Shown piece after piece: positions 1 to 11,519 of a DNA stretch of 64,000 nt. The notes beneath the pieces are model-generated. The model did no database searches and was not told where the DNA came from. It saw nothing but the letters and a program-made list of their open reading frames with translations. The DNA comes from Alisma plantago-aquatica (lineage: Eukaryota > Streptophyta > Magnoliopsida > Alismatales > Alismataceae). The stretch spans positions 341,571,457 through 341,635,456 of the forward strand of contig OY856412.1 in NCBI GenBank assembly GCA_963693085.1, written 5' to 3'. Positions within the stretch are counted from its first letter, which is position 1. The number at the start of each line of letters is the position of its first letter. Made by a program: the position numbers and the translations under genes.

Positions 1-3000
1 AAGAGCATACTATCAAGATTACCAAAGGTACTCATTTATTCATCCCACTACTCCTTATGAAACAAGGTCGACAAGATAAGATGTATAAATCTTACCACCT
101 ATGAGAAATGTATAAACAACTTCAAGATACAAATAAAGTTAACTACACAAACAAGGCCTCAACGAATGTTTCGTATTTGTCCCAAGCAATAAATACTATT
201 CGCCTGATTTACGAATTATTATGCCCTGAGGAAGTGAAGCGTACCGTTCAAATCCAACCTTCGGCTGCGAAGCCCAAGCCGGTGCCATACAAGGTCAATG
301 GAAGAGCCGGACTCCACAACCTTCCCCCTCGTAGTCAGTGTACGAGAACAACACAAGCAGGACCGCAGTCTCATGCTCAAGTGGCCTCAGCCATAGGGTC
401 AGCTCCTCAGGCTACCCTTCCTCTAGCCCGCCTCAGTACAGGTCATGGCGCTAGTGTATCTGAGCCACATGCCTGATCACCGTGCTCTGAGCCATGAACG
501 CATTCATGCTCGTCATATCTCATATCCGGAGCCATGGGCCTATTCACCATGCTCATCACATATCCGAGTCTACAACCGAAGTTGCACTCTTACGTCCTCA
601 CTTTAGGCAAGGAGAAACCTCACATATTCAATAATATGCGCTCCGGGTTAACCCGCAGGAGAACCCATTTTACCATCACCAAATCCTGACGATGATGGAT
701 CTATGGCCAGGGAAAACTACATGATATAATTCCACTGTGATTATTTAGTATCTTTTAGATGGATTGCAAGATTCAACCAAGTTGTATAACATGCAAGATG
801 TAACAGAAAGTAAACAGTATAACTCAACATTATGTTATTATTGTAATCGCATCAACCTAATCCATCTCAAGGATCATCACATACAATGGGATCTCAATCC
901 CTCATCATGTACTGCCAATGCCTCTTCAAGGCTCACATCAATATCAAAGTGATGTTACTCACCACATATGTCTCATAGCCTTTTCATGGCTAATCATCAC
1001 CTGCATGGTTAGGGAATACAATGATCATAGTTTCAACATAAAGACTATACTTACTATCACAAGATGATATTCGAGATGCTATACTTATTATTCTTACACT
1101 ATTTGGTGATCAAGTGTAATAAGCACATCATTAACAAACCATATCCATGCTTATCCTCATCTCAGACTTGTACTAATAATCAAGGTGTTCACTTCATACA
1201 AGAAGTCATGATGAGTATACAGAACAAGCACTATTATTACCATTAGCATTACTGTCACCATTCATTATGTAAACCACTTACCACTATCATTACTGTTATC
1301 ATTATTATCATTAAACAAACCATTAGTGTAACTACCACTATTCTTCTTAACAGATAATCATGATGATCTCTTAATGCATATCATTACCACTGCCTTTCTC
1401 ATTATCATTACTTCTACCATTAACATTATTGTTTCTACTAGCAAAAGGGTCACCATCGTTTGGAAGCAAGGATATATGTTTGTGCATAATCATTTCCATA
1501 ATACAAGGAACCGTCACTGAAGGATTACAAGGCTCTCACTATTGCTCACCACAACCCTCACTAGAAGATGGATACAACAACCACCAACCCTCACCCATAC
1601 TTTAGCATAGCGGCTGGTGTACATAGCAACAACGCTGTGTTGCCACAAAGGCAACCAGCGCGCGCGACGCAGCATCACAGGGAGGAGTAACGCACGTCAA
1701 AGGGGGTGTGTCGGGCACTTTCTATCGGGCAACGCCCGTCTCACCCAGCATATCATCTGACACAAACCCAAGAGGGTGTCGCCCGTCACCAAACCATCTT
1801 GCCCAACACAAACCTATCGGCCAACACTCACCATACTTAGCCTATCGCCCAACACAAGAGCAAGGATGTCGTCCAGCAAGGCAAGAACATGGTATGTGAT
1901 GCCCAACACAACAACAAAGGATAACGCCCAACACACTAGCCTATCACCCAACAAGCTAGGTCAGGAGGGCTGTCGGGAAGCACCTTCCCACTCTCAAAAT
2001 GACCCAAAAGCATCACTCACAAAGCCATCTTCTTCCTCATGCACAAAGGCACTCGAAACCCTAGGAAAGAGTCACCACTAACCAAGCTCACCTTCTAGCC
2101 CATGGTGAGAAGAGGGTCTTGCTCAAGCAATTAGGACACAAGCTCACCTCAATCGACTAAGAAGGAGGGGTGTTGCTCATGGCACTAGAAGCTCAAGCTC
2201 ACTCTTCTAGACCAAGGGGAGAAATGAGTGTTCCTCCCTACAAACCCTAGATCACAAAGAACACTAGACCACATGGTGATCGGCCAACAAGGGTACTAAG
2301 CAAGAAACTAAGCTACTATCACATGAACAAGATCATATCAAGAGATAAAGGAGTTAGGGTTAGAAGTTATGCAACCTGCCTTAGGCTCCAGCTCCAAGGA
2401 AGAAGAAGAACTCCAAGCTTTAAGGGATGTCGACCACCACTTGCTCCTCTAGGGTGTGTCGTCCATCAAGCTGCTCTTCTTGAAGGGTGTATCGGCCACC
2501 ACTAGCAAGGAGGGAGGGTTGTGTTGTGCACAAGATGGAGAGGAACCAAAGAGACCTTAAGCTAGGGAAAGACCACGCCTATATAGAAGGAAAGGGAGGA
2601 GAAAACAAGGCTAGTCCACGCAAGGTGTCACTTGCCTAGGGACACTTGTCCTAGAGCACAATCCATCACTCTAGCAAGATCCATCCACATGGCCAAGATA
2701 TGCACCAAGTGTCCACTTAAGCAAGGTCAAGGCTAGGTCAAAGAGCATGGTTGACACACATGTTGCTCCATGGGCGACACACTCAACTTGGCCGACACAA
2801 ACACCATCTTGGGCGACACAAGCATCACTTGGGTGACACAAGGCTCAACCAAGCCCAAACAAGGCACCTCAAGACCCAAACAAGCTCAACCAAGGCCCAA
2901 AGAACTCAAGCAACAAGCCCAAGCCTTCCTATCAACCCTAGAGGAAGCAAAGAGAGGAAAACACCTCACAAGATGGCAAACTTGCACACAAAACCCTAAA

Positions 3001-3550
3001 CTTGGGTTATTTGCAAGTAGCCCCCCCCCAACTCTCAACAAAGCACAACCAAACCTTAATCACCACTCAAGGTGATTAGCAAGCATCAAACCACCAAGGT
3101 TAAGCAAAACAAACAGGGTAGACTCTAAACGAAGGTTAGGGTCCTTACAACAATCATATGTAGATAGAACATGACTTCCATCCTTCCTTCTTAGACCACC
3201 TCTTGTCATACCTAGTGCTTGTCCATGTCCACCGAGGACTTGTAGAGCCTCTTTACCTACACCAGGACTTCATAGCCCAGTAAATTGGAAGTCAACCTCA
3301 TGAGGGACTCACCTAGGGCTCGGATTGGGATCCTTTGTGAGGAAGGAGATGAGCCAGGGATAAAAGACCCTGAATCCCCTAAGGCTATGAATTAAACATG
3401 AGGGCACTAAGGTCCTTTGACCTATTTCTTAGTCGGTCTTGGACATAAATAAGATAGGTGTTATTTTTCTGATTTGACATGTTGTAATTGGTCAAGTGAT
3501 GTTTAATTTATATTAAACATAGGAAGTTATTGTAGACTTGATAGTACTAA
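1..3550. other. Spacer without a recognisable gene
   Basis: No reading frame here resembles a known protein; the open frames are short (about 100 codons at most, 122 at the longest) and show no domain. The left 1.6 kb is AT-rich. From about 1700 to 2900 the sequence is richer in C and A and repeats short words such as CCCAACACAA and GGCGACACAA at irregular spacing. This looks like eroded low-complexity DNA, perhaps part of an old retroelement LTR. A TATA-like stretch (cctatatagaagg) lies near 2577-2590, but no transcript can be inferred from it. Confidence 0.5.
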
Positions 3551-3563
3551 ACACACACAAACA

Positions 3564-3652
<89 letters not shown>
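3551..3652. repeat. Compound (CA)n/(TA)n microsatellite
   Basis: An AC/CA tract with a few interruptions (about 3551-3595) runs straight into an uninterrupted TA tract of about 57 bases (about 3595-3652), followed by a short GTAT stretch. It is a typical compound dinucleotide repeat, likely to vary in length between individuals. Confidence 0.95.
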
Positions 3653-3660
<8 letters not shown>

Positions 3661-5098
3661 ATATACATATTTATATATGAATGTAATAAAAAAAGTTGTA
3701 CATCAGAAATAAAATAATTCCTAGGTCTAACTATGCTTCATGTTCCAAAAAGATATCTAATACATGGTTATAAGTTAATTAATGCATACAAACCTACATT
3801 TTTGTAATTTAATGAGACAAGATATATGTGCTCACTTTGAGAAATAATTGGATAGTGTTTAAAAATGTTGATAGGATACAATGCTTAATTATGTTTTTGT
3901 ATCCAATGTGTGGGTAATACATGATTATAAAGAGATAAATATGAGTAAACACTGGAATCCATAATTATGATGTCAAATATACATACACATGTAGTATATC
4001 CTAAATATGTTGGATATGGATTAGAATCCAAGTCCTTAATACAATTTGGATAATGATGGCCATGGTTAAGGTTTTGAGTCATAAATATGATAATTAGGGC
4101 TAAGAGCCTAATATACTTTGTTGATTTGCATAATCAAATATAGTTTCCATTAATGACATAAATTTCTTAACTTGATAATTAGGGTTTGATCTCATGTCAA
4201 GTTAAGGTTTGTAACCCTTATAACCCATGATAATGTGATATCAGGGTTTGGAGCCTATCCCTAATATACACCACTAATATAATTATAGACCCTTATCTAA
4301 GCAACATTTGTTGTAGTTAGAAGTGACTTGAATGCATTGTGACACCTTAGGGTTTAAGTAAATGCAGGTTGGATGTTGGTTGATAGCTTGGATATACCTT
4401 TTCATATTTGAATCTACATATAGATGAAGTAGAAATGCATAATTTATGAATGAAGAAGGTACGTCATCATTTGTGAGTACTCACAATTATAGAATTGTGA
4501 TTTCTTGTCAAAAGTTTTTCAAAGTTCTATGAAATAAATTTTTCAAGAATTATTTATTTTGTTTTACTATAATCAAATTATGGTTATAACATAAGATAAA
4601 AATGATGTTATGAACCCTAGGTGACCTGCGTCAAGGGGTAGTGCACATAAGTTCAATGATGGATAGTGATTACACTTGAGATAAAATACCAAGAATGGGT
4701 TAGAATATATGACAAAAATACAAGTTCATATGTTCCATTAAATTTTATTGAACACATATGTGCATGTGATGTATGAATCCATGTACCTATATAGAAATAT
4801 GTTGATTGGGTTTTGTTTTTGGAATTTTAGGTAGTTGATACACATGATCCAAGGACATGGAGATAATGATGAAAGCTACTCAAGATATTGAATCTATGCC
4901 AGGAAGGATTAGCTAGATGATGTATCTCTTTTGCTCAGCTTTGTACAAGTTAGATTTTTAAATATTTATGTGACACCTAAGAGGAAATTATTTTGTACTA
5001 TTGTTGTTTGTTAAATATTCCTAGAAAATTTAGGTATCGATCTTGATAACTAGGTCTTTCTCAGTTGGGGGATGCTCAGAATTGGGGTTCACTACATT
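3653..5098 (+). repeat. Possible LTR remnant (plus strand)
   Basis: This AT-rich stretch has no coding content and ends in ...GGTTCACTACA at 5098, directly before a primer-binding-site-like sequence. That is where the 3' edge of a 5' LTR would lie in a plus-strand LTR retroelement. I could not find the matching second LTR in the window and cannot place the left edge, so the call rests on the junction alone. Confidence 0.25.
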
Positions 5099-5100
5099 TG

Positions 5101-5112
5101 GTGTCAGAGTTT
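5101..5112 (+). other. Primer-binding-site-like sequence
   Basis: TGGTGTCAGAGT differs at two positions from TGGTATCAGAGC, the plant initiator-tRNA-Met primer binding site of many gypsy and copia elements. It lies two bases after a CA dinucleotide that could close an LTR. It is a degenerate match without an accompanying gag frame. Confidence 0.3.
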
Positions 5113-5920
5113 GAATTTATCAAATAATATTTGATAGCTTATAATTTCAAATAATCTATACATATAAGGAAAATTACTAGGTCATATTCTAATGGTAATG
5201 GTGTCTAAAAATGATCATAGTTTTGGGGATTGGAAATATTTTCCAACATTACGTTGATATATGTGGACTCCCTTTACTAATGTGATTCTTTCCTAGTTAG
5301 AACCTAGGGTTTTATTGAAATAATGTTTCCTCTAGGTTTCTCATCTCAATGTTCTTCCTCTCCTCATATCTTCTCTTGATAAACACTAAAAAATGCACTT
5401 CCTTCGTTAGTTCTAGTTAGGGATTGAAGAAGGCGTAGGTTTAAGGCATCTGCCTCCAACAAAAAAATGTTGATTAGAGGGATACATGGGGTAAATGTGA
5501 CATATATATATACATATATATATATCCTGAAGTGAGGGTAAAACCCTATATGACCTAAGTATGGGTGGGGAAAACTGAATCGTCCATAAAGATCTTGAAT
5601 GGATAACCCACTACGGAATGAGAGCCTTAGTGTGTCAAGGGAAGCATAAAACCCTAATATGCAGGGTGTAGCTTCTAACCCTAACCTTAAACCCTAATCC
5701 TAGGAAATGGGAGAAACTAGGGTGAAATAATAACCCTACACAAAAATAACCTATGTTGGGGTAAAATAAAGAGCACACTCAAATGGGTTTGGGTAAATAA
5801 ATTTTGGGTTTCCCAAATTACATACTCTAGTTTCCCATGCATGCAAGTATGTACAAAAATGTATGCATGATACACATAAAGGTTTCAAATATGTATATCA
5901 ATCATAGAAAAATAGTATTT
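5113..5920. other. AT-rich spacer left of the LINE
   Basis: No gene was seen. The stretch includes a short TA repeat near 5500-5525 and several copies of AACCCTAA-like words around 5640-5740. It is the left flank of the LINE insertion site. Confidence 0.5.
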
Positions 5921-5934
5921 AACATTGAGAATAA
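5921..5934. repeat. Target site duplication of LINE 1, left copy
   Basis: AACATTGAGAATAA occurs here and again, identical over 14 bases, at 11506-11519. The two copies bracket the LINE and fix its ends. Confidence 0.92.
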
Positions 5935-5939
5935 GAAGG

Positions 5940-7104
5940 GATGGCAATAAGGAAGAGAAGGGGGCATGGGAGGAGACTAGTCGGGCGACCAATAATGTGA
6001 CCAATGAAGACTTGCGCCGCTGTCGGAAAACCTTGGCTAAATCTAATCAGATCTGGAAGAAGAGAGATGATCTTGGTCCTTCTCACGATAATCTTGAAAT
6101 GTGTCATTCTCAATTCCTATTAGATCCAGTCCTCTCTACTTCTCTAAAACACTAGACATAGGTTTCCAGATGCGATGTCAACAATAAAAGCTTTTCACTG
6201 CTTCATTGCAAAGATATTCAGATTATCAATGGTAAGTTTGTCTATCCAAAAGTTGAAGCCAATGTAAACACTGCTAAATGGAGTAACAGTCGTTATGTGA
6301 TGGATTTTAATCCCCATATTCCTATGCTTGAGCGACATCTCAAATGGTTACAGAAGCTAGAAGGTTATTTGAAATTGCTTCTCAGCAGAAACTGATTTGA
6401 AAATGGTGTTGGCTAGTGTTTGGAAAGTGAATAATCATCTGATGTTCCTTTCTAGATGGTAACCAGGTGATGACATTCTCAAACACATTCTAATTGATGC
6501 CCATGTATGGGTTAGACTCTATGATTTTCCATTGGATCTATGGGATACTACAATGTTGGAAAGAATTGGTTCATACTTGGGGTCGCCTATATGTTCTAAT
6601 ATGGCTACTCATCAATTCTCCAGACTTGAGTATGCTCACTTACAAGATCTAATGTCATCTGATTCTTGTTTTCATGAGACTATTACTCTTCAAAGTGATG
6701 AAGGATATTCCCATGTTATTGATGTCTTTTATGAATGGGTGCCTTATATCTATAAAAACTGCAATTATTGTGGTCATGAGGAGTTCTTTTTCTATAAGAA
6801 TAATGAACCCTTTGGTCCAACTGGTTCGATTCCACATCAAAAATGTGTTAAAAAACCTAAAGATCTCACGAAGGTTACATCTACTATTCCATTAGATGTC
6901 GAACAACTTTCTACTACTATTGATAATGATTCTGTTGGAACTAGTTTGGTTAATCCTTTATTGGTTGAACATAATTCTAACATGGTCTGTGGCTTATCTG
7001 TTATAAGTTCAAATAGATCTATTCCTTCCACTCTGATCCTTGTGTTCTCTCTTGATTCTTCAATCTCTTTAAAGGTTCAAATGGTTGGTGATGGTTTCCA
7101 ATAG
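5940..7104 (+). pseudogene. LINE 1 ORF1 remnant (DUF4283/zinc-knuckle RNA-binding protein)
   Basis: ORF1 of plant L1 elements encodes a nucleic-acid-binding chaperone of the retrotransposition particle. An open stretch at 5925-6155 is followed by frame breaks with stops near 6390 and 6460. A further open frame then runs from about 6532 to 7104. The words HVWVRLYDFPLDLWD and ERIGSYLGSPI (about 6507-6594) match the end of DUF4283-type proteins. The region near 6740-6800 (YEWVPYIYKNCNYCGHEEFFF) is what remains of the CCHC knuckle; the last Cys is not in place. The gene is broken and not translatable as a whole. Confidence 0.75.
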
Positions 7105-7285
7105 GTCTCTAGAAATAAGAAGAAAAGCAAGTCCCCTCATGTTTCCCAAGCCAAACTGAGTACGGGTATCTACCACTGGGCATCTAACTCACTTTTCTCT
7201 CATATGCCAAAACATTTCAGTGGCTTGGAGATATAAACAAGGATCCGGTTGCTGAGGCTATCAGCTCAACAACTCCTATTATTAA

Positions 7286-8030
7286 ATGAACACCTCTTTA
7301 ACCATCTCTTCTTGGAATGTTAGAGGCATCAACAACACATTTGATGTTGTTGAAGAAGAGATGAGTAGAGATAGGTTTGATATCTTCATCCTTGTGGAAA
7401 CTAAAATCAGAGGTAGAAAATGGATGGTTTCATGTCTAAATTCTTCCCTGGCTATAGATGGCTTTCTAATCATTCTTCTCATGCTTTGGGTAGAGTGCTT
7501 GTTTTATGGAAAGAAGATATCTACAATGTTACTAAGATTTGTGAAATGGAACAAGTTGTTCATGCCCGTGTTGATATTAATGATGCTTTCTTCTTTTTAT
7601 CTATTGTCTATGGTCATAATATAGATGCAAACAGAGCCAACCTTTGATCATCTATTGAATCCTTTCACTCTTCTATTAATGGCCCCTGGATTCTTATGGG
7701 TGATTTTAATTGGGTCAGAAAAACTTGTGAAATAATTGTGAAACAGCCTACTACCAGGAAATCTATGGATGACTTTAATTCTTATATTCTGAGTGTGGTC
7801 TCCTTGACTTTGACATGCAAGGATCTTTCTTCACTTGGGATCATTGGCATGAAGGCTTGAATTTATTGCTTCTAAAATAGACATGATTCTATATAATTCT
7901 AACCTTCTCTCTTCTAATGTTGATTTTTCTGGTGAGGTGATATCTAACATTATAAGTGATCATAGAATAATCCTTATTTCTATTGGTCATTCTAAGCACT
8001 TCAAAATTCCTTTTAGACTCATCAATTCCT
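7286..8030 (+). pseudogene. LINE 1 ORF2 part: endonuclease domain, broken
   Basis: This is the apurinic-type endonuclease that nicks the target for target-primed reverse transcription. Motifs appear in order: SSWNVRGINN (catalytic Asn), LVETKIRG (Glu), ILMGDFNW (Asp and Asn) and SDHRIILI (Asp-His). The frame is broken by a shift between about 7420 and 7480, a stop at about 7646, and further changes near 7800-7880. The ATG at 7286 is a plausible ORF2 start because the domain begins five residues later. Confidence 0.8.
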
Positions 8031-8430
8031 AGTTTCATCACTTTATTTTTCTTTCAGTTATGAGGGATGCTTGGAATGTTGAGGTTTCAGGTTATGCTAT
8101 GTTTTGTCTATATAAGAAACTTAACATTTTGAAAGCTAAAATCATTTGGTGTAATAAGAATCATTTTGGCAATATTCATGAAAATGCAAAAGTATCAAGG
8201 TTTCTAGATGTTAAGGATCAAGAGGAATCTGATCTTTATCCATCTAATGAGGATCTTTGTCTGATAGTGAAAATCCTTAGTCTCTGGTTTGAAAGATGAT
8301 GTTGCTGAGGAGTCTCTCTTCAGAAAAACATCAAGAATTACATAGCTTAAGGAAGGGGATTCTAATACTACTTATTTCTAGTCATCAATTAAGATGAGAA
8401 TACACACAAACTCTATTAGGAATATTCTGA

Positions 8431-9591
8431 TTGATTATGATCTATCTTACTTCCATATTAAGATTAAAAGCTCTATTCTTAATTACTACTCAAATCTTTT
8501 CAATAATTGATACCTCAAATGGTTTCTGGCCTGGTGTTTGGGAAGGTCATGTTCTCTCCTCTGATCAGAAATTCTCACTCATTCCTCCTGTCTCTAGAAA
8601 AGAGGTCAAGGATACTATTCATGATCTTAAATCTGATAAGGCCCTTGGGCCTGATGGTTTCAATAATTTCTTTTTCAAATATACTTGCTCTATCATAGGT
8701 GATGATGTTACTCTTGATTTGATGGAATTATTTCAAAATAGCAGACTTTTTAGAGAGGCTAATAGAACCTTCATAACTCTTATGTCTAAAGGTTTAGATT
8801 CATCTGATATTAAGAACATGAGGCTCATTGTGTTGTGTAATGTCTTTTACAAGGTTATATCTAATATTCTTGCCACTAGGTTATAGATAATCTTGCATAC
8901 TGTTATTGACCCTTCTCAGTGTGCTTTCATTAAAGGTACAAGCATAAAGGATGCCACCTTGCTAACTAATGAGATTCTAAGCAATTTTAAGAAATCCAAT
9001 GTAGCTAGCAAGATGTGTATCCAAGCAGACATCTCGAAAGCCTATGATTATATGAAATGCAGTTATCTCTATTCTATTATGTACAAAATGGATTTCCCTA
9101 GCATCTGGATCAAGTGGATAGAGGAAATTTTCTATTCTACCTCCTATCAGGTGTTAGTGAATGGGGAGCCTACTGATTTCTTCCAACCGTCGAATGGGGT
9201 TAGGCAGGGGGACCCTATTGCTCCTTATCTTTTTATTCTCATTATACAAGGTCTTTCTGAACTGATCAAGAAGGTAGTCTCTAAACTATCTATTTCTCAT
9301 GTTTCTACATCAAAAGATTTTAGTGTATCTCATTTGATTTTTGCGGATAATCTCATGCTTTTCCCTAAAGCTAGTACCAAGGATGCTCATGCCATCAATG
9401 ATACCTTGAATACTTTTGGTAAAGCTTCTAGCCTTAAAGTTAATGTAGATAAAAGCTCCAATATCTTTAGTAAGGGGGTTGATAAAGCTTTGATTGTTGA
9501 TATTATGAATTTTAAAGAAGCCTCTTATCCTTTGAAATATCTTGGACTACCTCTCTTTACTGGAACTATTCTTAGATTATTGATAATATAA
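8431..9591 (+). pseudogene. LINE 1 ORF2 part: reverse transcriptase domain, broken
   Basis: This is the reverse transcriptase core. Visible motifs are DKALGPDGFN, IQADISKAYDYM (first catalytic Asp), NGVRQGDPIAPYLF and the active-site box at about 9340-9365. That box reads FADNLMLF instead of the usual FADD, so one of the paired aspartates is replaced. A TAG at 8884-8886 splits the frame; both sides are in the same phase. A frameshift follows near 9570-9590. Confidence 0.85.
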
Positions 9592-9599
9592 AAAGCAAA

Positions 9600-10770
9600 C
9601 TTGATTGCTGGAAATTGAAAACTGTATCTATGGCTGCTACACTTGAATTAGTCAAATCAAATCTTGGTAACATGCACATGTATTGGATTTTCTCCTTCCC
9701 TGTTCCCAGCTCTGTCTTGGATCAGGTCGACAAACTCTGTTGGGATTTCTTAGGTGGGGGGGTTCTGACTCTAAGAAGAATTTGCATTTGATTAAATGGA
9801 ATAAGACTACTAAACCTAAGAAGGAGGGAGGGTTAGGTATCAATAAATCTAAAGATGTCTCTAATGCCTGTCTTCTCATGAACGCTTGGGACATTGCAAA
9901 CAAGAAAGTCTCTCTCTACATTAAGTGGGTTTTTGAAAAAATATTTAAAGAAGAAGTCTTTTTGGCTTATTTCTTAATCTCCCAATTATTCATGGCTTTT
10001 TAACCACATTATCAAAATTCATAGTATTCTGCTATCACATATCATATTTCATATTAGAAATGGTAGCTCTTTCTTTCTTTGGCAAGACCTATGAACTCAT
10101 TCTAAATTTTTGTTTGATCTCACTGGTAAAGAAGCAATTCTTAAGTATGGCCTAGCTTGGGATTGTAAATTCAGTTCCATTATTGCATATCATAATTGGT
10201 GCATCCCTAAAAGTAATAACAGATGTCAACTTGATATTCTTTCTTTCTTTCTCAAGTATGATTTGCATTTGGGTTCAGATGATTACCTTTCTCTCTGTGA
10301 CTGTAAATCCATCTATTTCAAGTTGATCTAGAACATGGTTAGATCAAAAAATCTGAATAATGATTCCTTTATTTGGATTTAGAAATGCAAAGTTCATCAA
10401 AGAGGTCGTCTTCATCTTTGGAAAGATAGGCATAATAAGCTTCCCACATTTGACTATTCTAGAAGAAGGGGAATCAAATTAGCTTCGATTTGTTTTCTCT
10501 ATTTTAGTGACTATGAAGATACTAATCACCTCATGTTCCATTGTGAGTATACTTCAAATATCTGGATGGCTGCTGGTAGTTTTGTTCCCAATTTCATCAT
10601 GCCCTGTAGTTGGGATTCTCTCATTCAAGGATCACATAGAAAAAACACAATCAGTAGACTTATCTAGTATCACTCTTGGTGCGAAAGAAATCAAAGAGTC
10701 CATGATAATAAGTATAGATATGTTGATGTTTTATGGAAGCATATAGCTGAAGATAACAAAGCCTTCTACT
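9600..10770 (+). pseudogene. LINE 1 ORF2 C-terminal part (thumb and zf-RVT region), broken
   Basis: After the frameshift the frame at 9683-10003 carries the segment typical of plant LINE ORF2 downstream of the reverse transcriptase (GGLGINKSKDVSNACLLMNAWD). Further on, in other frames, 10380-10600 shows a zf-RVT-like stretch with HLMFHCEYTSNIW. At least three frame changes and several stops interrupt it. No RNase H domain was recognised. Confidence 0.7.
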
Positions 10771-11270
10771 AATTCCTCATGTTGTTTCTTGGATCCTCTT
10801 TTCTGATCTGTCTGTTTCAAAGATTACCATGGCTTATGCATGGTTTTTCTATATTTGACCTTTGTATATTCTTTTCTATTGTTGATATTGATAGCTGCAT
10901 CTTCATTTTCTCCGTATGTATCTTCTATACCGATAGTGGGATCTCCTAGTTGAAATACAATTAGTTGTTGCTGGTGTGAGAGATTTCAAGAAGTCTTGAT
11001 ATTAAGTATAGTTCTGTTGATGCTTTTAGTGGATGTTTCCAACTGATGATTACGAAAAATTATATTAGTTCCTCTTGGTGACTTTTGGATCTTCTTTTTC
11101 TGATCTAATTATTCTGAAGATTACCAAGGCTAATGCATGGTTATGATTTTGACTTTGCATATTCTTATCTACTACTGTTGTTGATAGTTTTCTCTTCATC
11201 TGTACTGCATATATCGTTCTATACCGATACTGTTTATTGCCTCTACATATAACTTGAGTTCTTATCTGCC
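10676..11270 (+). repeat. Diverged 0.3-kb tandem duplication in the LINE 1 3' region
   Basis: About 10676-10965 and about 10972-11270 share many words in the same order, for example AAGTATAG, GATTACCA, GGCTTATGCATGG versus GGCTAATGCATGG, and CTATACCGATA. The copies differ at many positions and by small indels. The duplication covers the end of ORF2 and the 3' untranslated region. Confidence 0.6.
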
Positions 11271-11505
11271 ATGAAGTTTTGTTAATCCTTTTGCCTTGAG
11301 AAGGTTGTGCCTCCTTGGGATCTAGAGCCCGTGGTTTAGATTGTTTTCCATTTTCTTCTCTCTATGCCTTGATGTATTTTTTCATTTTTTCATTGTTTTT
11401 ATGCCTGTGTACAATTGTGCTTCATTTTCCCTTTTTACTTTTGCATTGTATAGCATTCTCATTTTAAAATACAAAAAAAGTGGAAGGGGTTTTGCTGACC
11501 AAAAA

Positions 11506-11519
11506 AACATTGAGAATAA
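11506..11519. repeat. Target site duplication of LINE 1, right copy
   Basis: This is the second copy of AACATTGAGAATAA, directly after the A-rich tail of the LINE; its first bases merge with the tail. Confidence 0.92.

Larger units (their letters stand above)
5935..11505 (+). mobile_element. L1-type LINE (LINE 1), near full length, decayed
   Basis: This is a non-LTR retrotransposon of 5.57 kb bounded by a perfect 14-bp TSD and ending in a short A run (from 11501). The order of parts is that of plant L1 elements: an ORF1 with a DUF4283-like and zinc-knuckle region, then an ORF2 with apurinic endonuclease, reverse transcriptase and a C-terminal zf-RVT domain. Several stops and frameshifts break both ORFs, so the copy cannot act on its own. 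The intact TSD shows that decay came after a complete insertion. Confidence 0.93.

Noticed and set aside
5640..5740. Telomere-like AACCCTAA words
   Set aside because: Only a few irregular units; too short and degenerate for an interstitial telomere repeat.
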